DNA of 64,000 nt, taken from contig JAQUAF010000007.1 of the NCBI GenBank assembly GCA_028687435.1, positions 1-64,000 of the forward strand, given 5' to 3'. Below, in pieces: positions 8,076 to 17,399 of this stretch. This stretch comes from Verrucomicrobiia bacterium (GTDB taxonomy: Bacteria > Verrucomicrobiota > Verrucomicrobiia > JABWAM01). The translations under genes and the position numbers were made by a program. The notes beneath the pieces are model-generated. The model was not told the DNA's origin. It saw only the letters and a list, made by a program, of their open reading frames with translations, and ran no database searches. How positions within the stretch are numbered: position 1 is the stretch's first letter; every line of letters starts with the position of its first letter.

Positions 8076-8855
8076 ATGCGGATCCGTCCTCCACGGCAGT
8101 GGTTTGGATGGGGAAGCTTGAGGCTTTCGACCGTTGCAGGTTGGTTTTTTTGTTCTTTCATAGGGTTGGTCCCTGGGGCCGACCTCGAGAACCAGGAGTT
8201 GCGCATCGCGCTGGAGACTCTCCGGCGCGAGAATGCCGAACTCCGAAAGGCGGGCAACCAGAGCCAGCGGGAGCTGGCTGCGGCCGCCAGCCGGTTATCC
8301 CTGGCGGAACAGCAGCTTAAGGAAAAACGCCGCGGGCTTTCAGCGATGGATGATGATGGGCGCAGTGCGGAAGAGTGGAAAGCCAGCCTGCTGCGGAGCC
8401 TCAAGGCGCTTGATGATGCCAGCCGGGAGACACAGGCCGCCGCCGAACGGTTGAAGCTGCTGTACATCGCATCGAAGGAAGCCTTGAAATCAGCCGAGCG
8501 GATTGAACCCGCAAAACGGGCGATGCTGGAGGCGGAATTGAGGCTGTGCGAAAAGGCGCTGGCAGGATGGGAGCAGAAGAGACCGGTGGTGCTGCCGAAG
8601 GGCGCTGACGCATCCGCGCTCAAGGCTGTGAAGATTTTTGCCGTTGACCTCGACCTGGGGGTGGCGGCGCTGGCGGTGGGGATGAAGCAGGGAGCGAAGG
8701 CGGGAATGCCGTTTGTGGTGGTGAGGGACAAACTGTTGATCGCCACCCTGACGCTGGTTGAGGTTCGTGAAACGGCGAGCCTGGCCATCGTTGAGCAGAT
8801 GGAACCGAAGAACCCGATCCGCGCGGGGGACACGGCTATGTTGCGCCAGTTTTGA
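8076..8855 (+). CDS. exported coiled-coil protein of unknown function inserted in the ribosomal operon
   Basis: 259 aa. Residues ~17-35 are a hydrophobic signal-like segment ending near LVPGA|D. Residues ~36-165 are rich in Glu, Leu, Arg and Ala with heptad-like spacing ('LRIALETLRRENAELRKAG'), indicating a long coiled coil. The last ~80 residues are a compact beta-rich domain ending 'MEPKNPIRAGDTAMLRQF'. It starts 15 bp after rpsS and its TGA is followed at once by an ATG in the rplV frame, so it must be part of the operon transcript. No ribosomal protein family matches. An envelope role, such as a periplasmic or lipid-linked scaffold, is only a guess. Confidence 0.82.
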   Translation: MRIRPPRQWFGWGSLRLSTVAGWFFCSFIGLVPGADLENQELRIALETLRRENAELRKAGNQSQRELAAAASRLSLAEQQLKEKRRGLSAMDDDGRSAEEWKASLLRSLKALDDASRETQAAAERLKLLYIASKEALKSAERIEPAKRAMLEAELRLCEKALAGWEQKRPVVLPKGADASALKAVKIFAVDLDLGVAALAVGMKQGAKAGMPFVVVRDKLLIATLTLVEVRETASLAIVEQMEPKNPIRAGDTAMLRQF

Positions 8856-8909
8856 ATGCAGGAGCGGAGAAAAAAAGCCCCGAAAGGGGCGGATGAAGAA
8901 AAAGATTTT

Positions 8910-9242
8910 ATGAAAGTGCAAGCCATAACACGCCACGTGCACATTTCGCCCCGCAAGGCGATGGAGGTGACGCGTGAGGTTCAGGGACTTCCGGCCCAAC
9001 GCGCGCTGGATGTGCTGAAGTTTATTCCGCGCAAAGCTGCCCGGCTCGTTTTGCGCACCTTGAAATCCGCCGTGGCCAACGCGGAGAACAATGCTTCGTT
9101 GTCGCGCGAAAAATTGGTGGTGAAGGAGGCCGTGGTGGGAGCGGCGCCATCCCTGCGACGCATCTCGACCCGGGCCCGTGGCGGCGCGGATACCATCCGC
9201 CGGCGGCACAGCCACATCAAAATTGTCTTGAGCGATGAGTGA
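8910..9242 (+). CDS. rplV: 50S ribosomal protein L22
   Basis: 110 aa from ATG 8910 (MKVQAITRHVHISPRKAMEV), the usual L22 length and start. The frame is open back to ATG 8856, immediately after the preceding stop codon, which would add 18 basic residues. Conserved C-terminal hairpin 'RISTRARGGADTIRRRHSHI' reaches into the exit tunnel. The start choice follows family length; the ribosome-binding site is purine-rich but not decisive. Confidence 0.93.
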   Translation: MKVQAITRHVHISPRKAMEVTREVQGLPAQRALDVLKFIPRKAARLVLRTLKSAVANAENNASLSREKLVVKEAVVGAAPSLRRISTRARGGADTIRRRHSHIKIVLSDE

Positions 9243-9300
9243 GTTGGCTATATAACCACCCCCCCTTTGATTTGAAACCAGCAAACTAGAACAAAATACT

Positions 9301-9951
9301 ATGGGACAAAAATGCAATCCGACCGGTTTTCGCCTTGCGGTGAGCAAGGACTGGCGTTCGCGTTGGTATGCGGGCAAGCGCGACTACCGGCAGTCGCTGC
9401 ACGAGGATCTGAAGATTCGCGATTTTCTGAAGAAGAAACTCGAGCAGGCGGCGGTGCCGCGGATTGACATTGAGCGGGCTTCCCAGCGCATGAGGGTGAC
9501 GGTGCACACGGCCCGGCCCGGGATTGTGATCGGGCGCAAGGGGACCGAGATCGAGAAGTTGAAGGAGGAGATCGGCAAGTTCACCGCTCTGAAGGAAATT
9601 TACGTGGAGATCCAGGAAGTCAAGCAGCCGGAGACCAATGCCCAGTTGATTGCCGAGAATGTGGCCTTGCAATTGGAACGGCGCATATCCTTCCGGCGCG
9701 CCATGAAGAAAGCGGTGCAGACGGCCATGAATCTTGGGGTGGAGGGCATCAAGATCCGTTGCGCAGGGCGGTTGGGCGGAGCGGAACTGGCCCGCACGGA
9801 ATGGTATCATGAGGGAAAGGTGCCGTTGCAGACTCTGCGAGCCGACATTGACTACGGTTTTGGCGAGGCCATGACTATGTATGGGAAAATTGGCGTGAAA
9901 GTCTGGGTTTATCGCGGACAGAAGGAGTTGACGCTGAAAAAGGCGGCGTGA
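9301..9951 (+). CDS. rpsC: 30S ribosomal protein S3
   Basis: 216 aa. It begins [18 protein letters not shown], has the KH-type GxxG loop in '[19 protein letters not shown]', and the C-terminal domain '[20 protein letters not shown]', '[12 protein letters not shown]'. It is part of the mRNA entry channel. 58 bp after rplV and 39 bp before rplP. Confidence 0.97.
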   Translation: MGQKCNPTGFRLAVSKDWRSRWYAGKRDYRQSLHEDLKIRDFLKKKLEQAAVPRIDIERASQRMRVTVHTARPGIVIGRKGTEIEKLKEEIGKFTALKEIYVEIQEVKQPETNAQLIAENVALQLERRISFRRAMKKAVQTAMNLGVEGIKIRCAGRLGGAELARTEWYHEGKVPLQTLRADIDYGFGEAMTMYGKIGVKVWVYRGQKELTLKKAA

Positions 9952-9990
9952 ACCGACGAACAACAGAAACCTGAAACTTTTTAGACGACC

Positions 9991-10404
9991 ATGCCATTGA
10001 TGCCAGCCAGAGTAAAGTACCGCCGAATGCAGCGCGGCAGCCGCGCCGGGATGGCAAGCCGCGCGACGGGTGTGGACTTTGGGATGTACGGTTTGCAGGC
10101 GTTGGAACGGGGGTGGATCACCGCGATCCAGATTGAGGCGGCCCGCGTTGCCCTGACGCGCAACCTGAAACGCAAGGGAAAGGTGTGGATTCGCATATTT
10201 CCGGACAAATCCATCACCAAACGCCCGCCGGAAACCCGGATGGGCAAGGGCAAGGGACCTCCCGACGCTTGGGTGGCGGTGATCCGGCCCGGCAGTGTAA
10301 TGTTCGAGTTGGATGGGGTGACGGAAGGCTCGGCCCGCGAATCGTTTGCGCTGGCGGCGGCAAAATTGCCCTTGCGAACACGAATGATCTCCCGGCACCA
10401 TTAA
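9991..10404 (+). CDS. rplP: 50S ribosomal protein L16
   Basis: 137 aa. Family motifs: '[19 protein letters not shown]', '[18 protein letters not shown]', '[18 protein letters not shown]' and '[16 protein letters not shown]'. It sits near the tRNA A site and binds 23S rRNA. Normal position between rpsC and rpmC. Confidence 0.97.
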   Translation: MPLMPARVKYRRMQRGSRAGMASRATGVDFGMYGLQALERGWITAIQIEAARVALTRNLKRKGKVWIRIFPDKSITKRPPETRMGKGKGPPDAWVAVIRPGSVMFELDGVTEGSARESFALAAAKLPLRTRMISRHH

Positions 10405-10422
10405 TTTTGAGCGGTGTTTTCC

Positions 10423-10620
10423 ATGAAAATGAATGAACTGAAAAATCTGACTGAAGCGGAGTTGCGCGCCAAGGGGCGGGATTTGCGCCAGGAGCTGTTC
10501 AACCTGCGTTTGCGTCAGACGACCGGGCAGTTGGAAAAGCCCAGCCGGATCCGGGAGGTGCGCAAGGACATTGCCCGGGTTGAAACCCTTTTATCCCAAC
10601 AGAAACGCAAAGCCGCCTGA
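10423..10620 (+). CDS. rpmC: 50S ribosomal protein L29
   Basis: 65 aa from ATG 10423 ([18 protein letters not shown]). The frame also has an ATG at 10414 that would add three residues. A two-helix protein with '[20 protein letters not shown]' and '[12 protein letters not shown]', the L29 signature. It lies at the tunnel exit beside L23. Confidence 0.94.
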   Translation: MKMNELKNLTEAELRAKGRDLRQELFNLRLRQTTGQLEKPSRIREVRKDIARVETLLSQQKRKAA

Positions 10621-10627
10621 TTTTGTT

Positions 10628-10951
10628 ATGACAAATACGCCAGCAGAAAACCGAGGCAAACGGAAGGATCGTGTGGGCCGTGTGGTTTCGGACAAGATGG
10701 TGAAGACCATTGTAGTGGTGGTCGAACGCCGTGTCCGGCACCCGGTTTACGAGAAAGTGATTACACGGGTCCGCCGTTTTTACGCGCATGATGAAAAAGG
10801 CGAGGCCCGGGTTGGCGACAGGGTGCGAATCGTGGAAACCCGCCCCCTGAGCCGGCTGAAACGCTGGCGGTTGATGGAGGTGCTTGAACGGGGTACAGAA
10901 AAACCTGTGACTGGCGTGGAAACCGAAGCGGTTGGGGAGGTTAAAGCCTGA
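10628..10951 (+). CDS. rpsQ: 30S ribosomal protein S17
   Basis: 107 aa from ATG 10628, seven bases after the rpmC stop. It has the OB-fold pattern '[20 protein letters not shown]', '[19 protein letters not shown]' and '[20 protein letters not shown]'. It is somewhat longer than the usual ~85 aa because of a short basic N-terminus and a C-terminal tail rich in Glu and Val. Confidence 0.95.
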   Translation: MTNTPAENRGKRKDRVGRVVSDKMVKTIVVVVERRVRHPVYEKVITRVRRFYAHDEKGEARVGDRVRIVETRPLSRLKRWRLMEVLERGTEKPVTGVETEAVGEVKA

Positions 10952-10965
10952 GAGGCTGGTGAGAT

Positions 10966-11331
10966 ATGCTGCAAATACGTTCCATAGTGGATGTGGCGGA
11001 CAACACGGGCGCGCGCCGCGCGTCGGTGATCGGTGTGTTGGGCCGCAGGACCCCCTTTGCCCGGGTGGGCGATGTCATCAAGGCCAATGTGAAGGAGGCC
11101 GATTCGGATGGCACGGTTAAAAAAGGGGCGGTGGTGGATGCGGTGGTGGTTCGCACGCGGCAACCCATCCGCCGGCGCGATGGATCGGTTTTGCGTTTCG
11201 ACCGCAATGCGATCGTGGTCATCGACAAACAGCTTAATCCGGTGGGAACCCGCATCTTTGGCCCGGTGGCCCGCGAATTGCGCGAAAAGAATTTTATGAA
11301 GATTGTTTCCCTGGCGCCCGAGGTGATTTAA
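10966..11331 (+). CDS. rplN: 50S ribosomal protein L14
   Basis: 121 aa, normal length: '[19 protein letters not shown]', '[12 protein letters not shown]', '[19 protein letters not shown]' and '[20 protein letters not shown]'. It lies at the subunit interface. One base separates its stop from the rplX start. Confidence 0.97.
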   Translation: MLQIRSIVDVADNTGARRASVIGVLGRRTPFARVGDVIKANVKEADSDGTVKKGAVVDAVVVRTRQPIRRRDGSVLRFDRNAIVVIDKQLNPVGTRIFGPVARELREKNFMKIVSLAPEVI

Positions 11332-11332
11332 G

Positions 11333-11605
11333 ATGAGAGCTCATGTAAAAAAGAATGACATGGTGGTGGTGATTGCGGGCAATCACCGCGGTTCACGTGG
11401 CAAGGTGCTGGCCGTGGACTTCAAGGAAGAACAGGTCCGGGTGGAGGGCGTGCATGTGATCAAAAAGGCGGTGCGCAAGAGCCAGGATCATCCGCAGGGC
11501 GGCTTCGTCCAGAAGGAGGGGCCGATTCATCTTTCCAACGTAATGCCGGCTGAAGAATACGACCGGCGCCACAAGGCCCGCGGGGGCAAGGGTGGCGCGG
11601 CCTGA
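11333..11605 (+). CDS. rplX: 50S ribosomal protein L24
   Basis: 90 aa with the KOW motif 'KKNDMVVVIAGNHRGSRGKV' and 'VRVEGVHVIKKAVRKSQDHP', 'KEGPIHLSNVM'. It initiates large-subunit assembly. Its ATG comes one base after the rplN stop, implying coupled translation. Confidence 0.96.
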   Translation: MRAHVKKNDMVVVIAGNHRGSRGKVLAVDFKEEQVRVEGVHVIKKAVRKSQDHPQGGFVQKEGPIHLSNVMPAEEYDRRHKARGGKGGAA

Positions 11606-11630
11606 TCAAGGCCATTAAAATATTTGCCGA

Positions 11631-12179
11631 ATGAACGCGCTGCTTGAACATTATCGAAAAAACGTGGTTCCCAAACTCCTGAGCGAGGGACGCTACCCGA
11701 ACGTCATGGCCATTCCACGCATGGTGAAGGTGGTGTTGAACACCTGTGTGGGCTCCGCAGCCGAGAAACAGGCGCTGGAGGATGCCGTCAAGGAGCTGGC
11801 CATTGTGACGGGGCAGAAGCCGGCCATTACCAGATCCAAGAAAAGCATTTCCAACTTCAAGTTGAGGAAGGGACAGGAAATCGGATGCAAGGTGACATTG
11901 CGCGGACGGCAGATGTTTGAATTTCTGGAGCGTTTTTTCAATACGGTGCTGCCGCGTGTGCGTGATTTTCGCGGGGTCTCGAACCGCGCTTTTGACGGGC
12001 GGGGGTCTTACACCCTGGGTTTTGACGACCACACCATTTTCCCGGAGATCGAATTGGACAAGATCAAAAGGCGGCTGGGCATGGACATTACCTTTGTGAC
12101 GACCGCGCGCAACCCCGAACAGACGAAAGAGCTGCTCAAAATGCTGGGCATGCCGTTCGCACACGAACGCAAGAACTGA
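11631..12179 (+). CDS. rplE: 50S ribosomal protein L5
   Basis: 182 aa, normal length. Motifs '[20 protein letters not shown]', '[20 protein letters not shown]', '[20 protein letters not shown]' and '[18 protein letters not shown]'. It binds 5S rRNA and contacts S13 across the subunit bridge. Confidence 0.97.
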   Translation: MNALLEHYRKNVVPKLLSEGRYPNVMAIPRMVKVVLNTCVGSAAEKQALEDAVKELAIVTGQKPAITRSKKSISNFKLRKGQEIGCKVTLRGRQMFEFLERFFNTVLPRVRDFRGVSNRAFDGRGSYTLGFDDHTIFPEIELDKIKRRLGMDITFVTTARNPEQTKELLKMLGMPFAHERKN

Positions 12180-12187
12180 TTACGACC

Positions 12188-12373
12188 ATGGCAAAGACCT
12201 GTTTGATGGAAAAACAACAGCGGAAGCCGAAGTTCAAGGTGCGGCGCTACACCCGTTGCAAGGTGTGCGGCCGCGCCAGGGCCTTCATGCGCCGTTTTGA
12301 CATGTGCCGCCTCTGCTTTCGCGAGCTGGCGGTGAAGGGGATGATCCCCGGTGTCACAAAATCCAGTTGGTAA
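12188..12373 (+). CDS. rpsN: 30S ribosomal protein S14, zinc-binding type
   Basis: 61 aa, the short S14 type. Two Cys pairs, CKVC and CRLC separated by about 12 residues, form the zinc ribbon ('[20 protein letters not shown]'). Its presence means this S14 needs zinc, unlike the ~100-aa zinc-free type. Confidence 0.96.
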   Translation: MAKTCLMEKQQRKPKFKVRRYTRCKVCGRARAFMRRFDMCRLCFRELAVKGMIPGVTKSSW

Positions 12374-12377
12374 AGAC

Positions 12378-12773
12378 ATGAGTGCAACCGATCCCATCGC
12401 TGATATGCTGACCGCCATTCGCAGCGCCTTGCTCTGCGGACATCCCGGCTTGAAAATCCCCCATTCCCGCCTCAAAAGCGACATCGCGCGAGTGCTGAAA
12501 AAGGAGGGATACATCGAGGATTTCAAGGTGCTGAAAGAAGGCGCCAAGACCGCCTTGCAGATAGCCCTGAAGAATGCCAGGGGGGGGCGGGTCATCGTGG
12601 GATTGCGCCGGATCAGCACGCCGGGCCGGCGCAAGTATGTGAATTCGAAGGAAATTCCCAGGGTTCTCGGCGGAATGGGAATTTGCATCCTGACCACGCC
12701 GCGCGGCGTGATGAGCGGGCAGCAGGCTAAAAAGGAGAACGTTGGAGGGGAAGTGCTCTGCCATGTATGGTAA
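12378..12773 (+). CDS. rpsH: 30S ribosomal protein S8
   Basis: 131 aa from ATG 12378, four bases after the rpsN stop; the frame is open to 12351 inside rpsN but the family start is [18 protein letters not shown]-terminal signature '[21 protein letters not shown]'. In enterobacteria S8 represses the spc operon by binding mRNA near rplE; whether that holds here cannot be told from the sequence. Confidence 0.96.
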   Translation: MSATDPIADMLTAIRSALLCGHPGLKIPHSRLKSDIARVLKKEGYIEDFKVLKEGAKTALQIALKNARGGRVIVGLRRISTPGRRKYVNSKEIPRVLGGMGICILTTPRGVMSGQQAKKENVGGEVLCHVW

Positions 12774-12824
12774 GGCGCCCGGACGACAATATTTTTAACA
12801 ACCGATAATCAACCCGAAGCAGAC

Positions 12825-13361
12825 ATGTCACGCATAGGTAAAAAGCACATTCCGGTTCCCGCCCAGGTGAAAGTGGCGGTGGAAGGGCGGCGGGTCCGCG
12901 TTGAGGGGCCGAAAGGCAAGCTGAGCTTGGAATTGCCCCCCACGACAAGCGTTTCCGTGGCCAATAATCAGATCGCTGTTGCCAGCGATGGGGAGGGATC
13001 CAATGCCAAGGCTTTTCATGGCCTGGCCCGGAGCCTGATCAACAACATGGTGACCGGCGTGACCCAGGGGTTCCAGAAAAAACTGGAAATCCAGGGGGTG
13101 GGTTTCAAAGCGGCGGTGCAGGGAAAGAATCTCAACCTCAGCCTCGGTTTTTCCCATCCGATCCTTTTTCCCATTCCGCCCGACATCAAGATTGTTGTGA
13201 CTGACAATACTTTGATCCAGATTGACGGCGCCGACAAACGGGAGGTGGGCGCTGTTGCGGCGGCCATCCGGCGTTTCTATCCGCCCGAACCTTACAAGGG
13301 CAAGGGAGTGCGCTATGTGGGTGAGCGTGTGCGCCGCAAGGAAGGCAAGACCGTTCAATAA
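12825..13361 (+). CDS. rplF: 50S ribosomal protein L6
   Basis: 178 aa beginning MSRIGKKHIPVPAQVKVAVE. Two repeated domains, the second with 'IDGADKREVGAVAAAIRRF' and 'PPEPYKGKGVRYVGERVRRK', the family signature. It lies near the GTPase centre. Follows rpsH by 51 bp. Confidence 0.97.
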   Translation: MSRIGKKHIPVPAQVKVAVEGRRVRVEGPKGKLSLELPPTTSVSVANNQIAVASDGEGSNAKAFHGLARSLINNMVTGVTQGFQKKLEIQGVGFKAAVQGKNLNLSLGFSHPILFPIPPDIKIVVTDNTLIQIDGADKREVGAVAAAIRRFYPPEPYKGKGVRYVGERVRRKEGKTVQ

Positions 13362-13372
13362 TCATCATATTT

Positions 13373-13735
13373 ATGCCAAGATCCAATCGAGAATTGTCCA
13401 TCCGACGGCACTGGCGTGTGCGCAAGAAGGTAACGGGTTGCGGGGAACGTCCGCGTTTGAGCGTGCGTTTTTCCGGCAGGCACATCCATGTGCAGTTTAT
13501 TGACGATTGCAAGGGGGTGACACTGGCTGCCGTGTCAACGTTGGAAAAGGATTTGCGCCAGGGCGCGAAAAACCGCGCGAACATGCCGACGGCCGCGCAG
13601 GTTGGAAAGCTGGCGGCGGAAAGGGCGCTTGCCAAGAACATCAAGAACGTCGTCTTCGACCGGGGCGGTTGCCGTTTTCATGGAAAGGTGAAGGCCCTGG
13701 CCGATGCCGTGCGCGAAGCCGGGTTGGTTTTTTGA
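13373..13735 (+). CDS. rplR: 50S ribosomal protein L18
   Basis: 120 aa: 'RHWRVRKKVTGCGERPRLSV', 'SGRHIHVQFIDDCKGVTLAA' and 'VVFDRGGCRFHGKVKALAD'. It binds 5S rRNA. Eleven bases after rplF. Confidence 0.96.
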   Translation: MPRSNRELSIRRHWRVRKKVTGCGERPRLSVRFSGRHIHVQFIDDCKGVTLAAVSTLEKDLRQGAKNRANMPTAAQVGKLAAERALAKNIKNVVFDRGGCRFHGKVKALADAVREAGLVF

Positions 13736-13752
13736 GCTAAAGGAGTTTGCCT

Positions 13753-14364
13753 GTGCCGACAAAGAATTTGCAGGAAAAAGAAAAGGAGAAGGTCAACATT
13801 GAGGACGTCAGCGGCGCTGTCAAAAGCGTGGCGGTCCCCCGTTTTGCCGAGGGAGGCGGCGGCGAGGGCAAGGGGGACATGATTGAAAAGATCGTCTTCA
13901 TCAACCGTTGCGCCAAGGTCGTCAAAGGCGGGCGGCGTTTCAGCTTCAGCGCCCTGATTGTTGTGGGGGATCAGCATGGAAAGGTCGGATATGGTTTTGG
14001 CAAGGCCAACGAAGTGGCGGATGCCATTCGCAAGGGGACGGATGCCGCCCGGAAAAACATGATCACCGTCAACATGAGGGAAAAAACCATTCCCCACGAG
14101 GTGGAGGGAAATTTTGGCGGCGGACGGGTGATTTTGAGACCTGCGAGCCCCGGAACAGGTGTCATTGCCGGCGGAGGGGTTCGGGCGGTGGTTGAGGCGG
14201 CTGGCATCCATGATGTGCTTTCCAAGTCCCTCGGTTCCGGCAATATGGTCAACGTGGTCAAGGCAACCCTTGACGCCCTTAACAAGCTGCGTTTGCGCCA
14301 GCAAATCATGGTTTGCCGCGGCTTGATCGCCCCGGCGGAGAGGAAAGCTGCCGCGCAAGCCTGA
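13753..14364 (+). CDS. rpsE: 30S ribosomal protein S5
   Basis: 203 aa from GTG 13753. The AGGAG at 13741-13745 sits 7 bases before this GTG but only one base before the alternative TTG 13747, which decides the start. Motifs: '[20 protein letters not shown]', '[19 protein letters not shown]' and '[20 protein letters not shown]'. A 30-residue acidic and basic N-terminal extension precedes the core. L30, which usually follows, is absent. Confidence 0.95.
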   Translation: MPTKNLQEKEKEKVNIEDVSGAVKSVAVPRFAEGGGGEGKGDMIEKIVFINRCAKVVKGGRRFSFSALIVVGDQHGKVGYGFGKANEVADAIRKGTDAARKNMITVNMREKTIPHEVEGNFGGGRVILRPASPGTGVIAGGGVRAVVEAAGIHDVLSKSLGSGNMVNVVKATLDALNKLRLRQQIMVCRGLIAPAERKAAAQA

Positions 14365-14381
14365 CAACCGGTTTTCAAGAC

Positions 14382-14870
14382 ATGCGACTTCATCATTTAA
14401 ATCCTGTTTTTGGCGCCAAGCATCGTTCCAAACGCCTGGGATGCGGCGAAAGTTCAGGCCATGGCAAAACCAGCTGCCGGGGCGGCAAGGGGCAGACGGC
14501 CAGGTCTGGCAGTTCAATCCGTCTCGGCTTCGAAGGCGGGCAGACGCCGTTGTACCGGCGCATGCCCAAACGCGGTTTTAACAACAAGCGGTTCAAACGC
14601 AAGGTTGCTGTGGTCAATGTTGCGGAGTTGAATGAGTTCCCTGACGGCGCAGTGGTGGACGTCAAGGCATTGCTGGATGCGGGTCTGATTCGCGGCGGTT
14701 TTGAGGCTGTCAAGATCCTGGGCGGCGGGGAACTGAAGAAAAAGCTGACGGTCCAGGTGCATTTGCTCAGTGAATCGGCCCGGAAGCAGATCGAGGCGGC
14801 GGGAGGGACGATCAGTTTGATCCCGGAAAAAGTCTCGGAAAAAGGGAAACTGGCGGAGAAGAAGGCTTAG
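14382..14870 (+). CDS. rplO: 50S ribosomal protein L15
   Basis: 162 aa from ATG 14382 (MRLHHLNPVFGAKHRSKRLG), 17 bases after rpsE. It contains the basic glycine-rich segment 'GESSGHGKTSCRGGKGQTAR', 'GFEGGQTPLYRRMPKRGF' and a C-terminal globular part. The frame is open further upstream inside rpsE, but family length supports this start. It follows rpsE with no room for rpmD (L30). Confidence 0.94.
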   Translation: MRLHHLNPVFGAKHRSKRLGCGESSGHGKTSCRGGKGQTARSGSSIRLGFEGGQTPLYRRMPKRGFNNKRFKRKVAVVNVAELNEFPDGAVVDVKALLDAGLIRGGFEAVKILGGGELKKKLTVQVHLLSESARKQIEAAGGTISLIPEKVSEKGKLAEKKA

Positions 14871-14890
14871 CCGTCTGTTGAAGTTGTTCC

Positions 14891-16246
14891 ATGATTTCCG
14901 CTTTCACCAACGCGTTCAAGATTCCCGAGTTGCGGAAGCGGATTTTTTTCACGCTGGTGATTGTCTTTATCTCGCGCCTGGGGGCGTTCATTCCCGTTCC
15001 CGGAGTGGACCCGGCGGTGCTGGAAAACCTGTTCCGAAACATGCAGGAAAAAGAGGGGGGAAGTTTCCTGGCCCTGATGAACATTTTCAGCGGCGGCGCC
15101 CTGGAGCATTGCGGTATTTTCTGTCTGACGGTGATGCCCTACATCAGCGCATCGATCATTTTTCAGCTGCTGGTGGCCGTGATGCCGCAATTGACAAAGC
15201 TGTCGAGGGAGGAGGGGGGGCGGCAGAAAATCACGCAGTACACGCGTTATCTGACCATTGCAATCGCGATCTTCCAGAGCGCCATGTTTGCCCGCACTTT
15301 TGAGAATCCGCGCAGCCTGCCGATGTTTCAACATCTGGAGGGTGTGCTGGTGCCGAATCCCGGGCTGATGTTTGAGTTCACCACCGTGGTGACCCTGACG
15401 GGAGGCACCATTTTCTTGATGTGGCTGGGCGAGCAGATCACGGAACGGGGGATCGGGCAGGGCATTTCAATGTTGATCGCCACGAACATTCTGGCGCGTT
15501 TTCCGAATGCGGTGGGCATCGCTTATCAGATTTTCAACCCGTCGGTTGGAGAGTCCAAGTACAACATCATCCATGCCGCGCTTTTCCTGTTGATGTTTCT
15601 CGGCGTGACCGCATCGGTGATCGTGGTGACGCAGATGCAGCGCAAAATATCGGTGCAGTACGCCCAGCGCATGGTGGGACGCAAAATGTATGGCGGCGGA
15701 CAGACCTACATGCCTTTGCGGGTGAACTATTCCGGCGTGATGCCCATCATTTTTGCCCAGGCCCTGCTGATGTTTCCGCAGACAATCGGCAATTTCATCA
15801 ATGTGCGGTGGATCCAGGATTTCGTCCGCAGCCTCACGGAAGGCGAGTGGGTGCATTTGACATTCTATTCGATATTGATTTTTGCATTCAGCTTTTTCTG
15901 GGTCGCCACGGTTTTCAATCCCATCCAGATCGCTGATGACCTGAAGAAACATGGAGGATATGTGCCGGGGGTTCGTCCGGGCAAGCCGACGGCGGATTTT
16001 CTTGAGTACACCATGGTGAGAATCACTTTTGCCGGCGCGGTCTTCCTGGTTTTTATTGCGGGGATTCCGTTGGTGCTGAGCCGGTCGATGCAGTTGAATT
16101 ACCTGGTTGCGAGCTTTTTTGGCGGCACCAGCCTTTTGATTGTGGTGGGGGTGTTGCTGGACACTCTGCGGCAGATCGAGACGCATTTGCTGACGCGCAA
16201 CTATGAGGGATTTTTGAAGAAAGGCCGGATGCGCGGGCGCCTTTGA
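14891..16246 (+). CDS. secY: preprotein translocase subunit SecY
   Basis: 451 aa with ten predicted membrane helices. Signatures: 'NAFKIPELRKRIFFTLVIV', 'GAFIPVPGVDPAVLENLF', 'NIFSGGALEHCGIFCLTVMP' and 'GIGQGISMLIATNILA'. It forms the protein-conducting channel with SecE and SecG. Normal position after rplO; adk, found between secY and map in many bacteria, is absent. Confidence 0.97.
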   Translation: MISAFTNAFKIPELRKRIFFTLVIVFISRLGAFIPVPGVDPAVLENLFRNMQEKEGGSFLALMNIFSGGALEHCGIFCLTVMPYISASIIFQLLVAVMPQLTKLSREEGGRQKITQYTRYLTIAIAIFQSAMFARTFENPRSLPMFQHLEGVLVPNPGLMFEFTTVVTLTGGTIFLMWLGEQITERGIGQGISMLIATNILARFPNAVGIAYQIFNPSVGESKYNIIHAALFLLMFLGVTASVIVVTQMQRKISVQYAQRMVGRKMYGGGQTYMPLRVNYSGVMPIIFAQALLMFPQTIGNFINVRWIQDFVRSLTEGEWVHLTFYSILIFAFSFFWVATVFNPIQIADDLKKHGGYVPGVRPGKPTADFLEYTMVRITFAGAVFLVFIAGIPLVLSRSMQLNYLVASFFGGTSLLIVVGVLLDTLRQIETHLLTRNYEGFLKKGRMRGRL

Positions 16247-16364
16247 ATTTTTGGGGTTGTTCTGTGAGATGTCAAATTTCGTCAGTTTCTGTCTCCGCCG
16301 CGGCGCCATGCGCCGCACGGCTGACGGAAGGGGCGGGGTCTGGTTTTGAGGCCCGGAGGCGGGG

Positions 16365-17162
16365 ATGACCATTCCGCTCAAGACGGAAAAAGAGATTGTG
16401 GCGATGCGGCGCAGTTGCGCGCTGGCAGCCAGGGTGCTGGATTTGCTGGCCGGATATCTGGCGCCGGGGATGACCTTGAGGGAGATTGACGCGCATGCGG
16501 GGCGGTTGATCAAGGAACATGGGGCGAGGAGCCCTTTTCTTGGATACCGCGGATTTCCCGGGAATGTGTGCATTTCAGTGAATGAGGAGGTCATCCATGG
16601 CACACCGCGGGAGCGCAAGCTGCAATGCGGCGATATTGTCAGCCTGGATGTGGGGGTGGTTTATGAGGGGTGGATTGGCGACAATGCCCGCACCGTGGCC
16701 CTGGGGGAAGCGCCGCCGGAGGTCCGGCGGCTGATGGAAGCCACGGAGAGTTCTTTATACTTGGCTATTGACAAAGCGAGGCCGGGTAACAGATTATCCG
16801 ACATTTCGCACGCCGTGGAATCGTTCGTGACCGCGAGGGGTTTTTCGGTGGTGCGCGAGTTCGTCGGGCATGGTGTGGGACGCACCATGCACGAGGAGCC
16901 GCAGATCCCGAATTTTGGCCCGCCACATTGCGGACCGAAACTGAAGGCGGGGATGACACTGGCGATCGAGCCGATGATCAACCTCGGGCGGGCGGAAGTG
17001 AGGAGGCTGGACGATGGCTGGACCGTGGTGACAGCCGACGGGAAACCGTCGGCGCATTACGAGCACACCGTGCTCATCGGACAGGAGGGACCGGAGATTC
17101 TGACCATTCCAGAGGGGAAGTCAGAAGAGATTGAAAGGAAATTAAAACAAAGCCAGGCTTAA
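16365..17162 (+). CDS. map: type I methionine aminopeptidase
   Basis: 265 aa. Pita-bread fold metalloprotease removing initiator methionine. Visible elements: 'GFPGNVCISVNEEVIHGTP' (His), 'SLDVGVVYEGWIGDNARTVA' (two metal-binding Asp), 'VREFVGHGVGRTMHEEPQIP' (metal-binding His) and 'GMTLAIEPMINLG' (Glu). The last Glu ligand lies in 'SAHYEHTVLI'. 118 bp after secY, 9 bp before infA. Confidence 0.96.
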   Translation: MTIPLKTEKEIVAMRRSCALAARVLDLLAGYLAPGMTLREIDAHAGRLIKEHGARSPFLGYRGFPGNVCISVNEEVIHGTPRERKLQCGDIVSLDVGVVYEGWIGDNARTVALGEAPPEVRRLMEATESSLYLAIDKARPGNRLSDISHAVESFVTARGFSVVREFVGHGVGRTMHEEPQIPNFGPPHCGPKLKAGMTLAIEPMINLGRAEVRRLDDGWTVVTADGKPSAHYEHTVLIGQEGPEILTIPEGKSEEIERKLKQSQA

Positions 17163-17171
17163 CGAAAGAAC

Positions 17172-17390
17172 GTGGCAAACGAGGAACCTATCCGGGTGGA
17201 GGGCACAGTTCTGGAACTGCTTCCCAATACGATGTTTCGGGTGAAACTCCCGAATGGACATCGTGTGCTGGCGCATGTTTCCGGAAAGATCAGACTGCAC
17301 TTTATTCGGATACTTCCGGGCGACAAGGTGATGCTGGAGATGTCGCCTTATGATCTTTCCAAAGGGAGGATTATTTACCGGCAGAAATAG
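17172..17390 (+). CDS. infA: translation initiation factor IF-1
   Basis: 72 aa starting at GTG 17172, the usual IF-1 length. S1/OB-fold protein: '[20 protein letters not shown]', '[19 protein letters not shown]' and '[13 protein letters not shown]'. It occupies the ribosomal A site during initiation. Located between map and rpmJ, a common order. Confidence 0.97.
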   Translation: MANEEPIRVEGTVLELLPNTMFRVKLPNGHRVLAHVSGKIRLHFIRILPGDKVMLEMSPYDLSKGRIIYRQK

Positions 17391-17399
17391 GGAATGGAT

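Noticed and set aside
9286-10401. 371-codon antisense frame over rpsC and rplP
   Set aside because: It mirrors well-supported ribosomal genes; its composition is the reverse-complement of their codon pattern and no family motif is visible.
15467-16618. 383-codon antisense frame over secY and map
   Set aside because: Shadow of secY and map; high-GC third-position bias in the genes leaves the reverse frame open.
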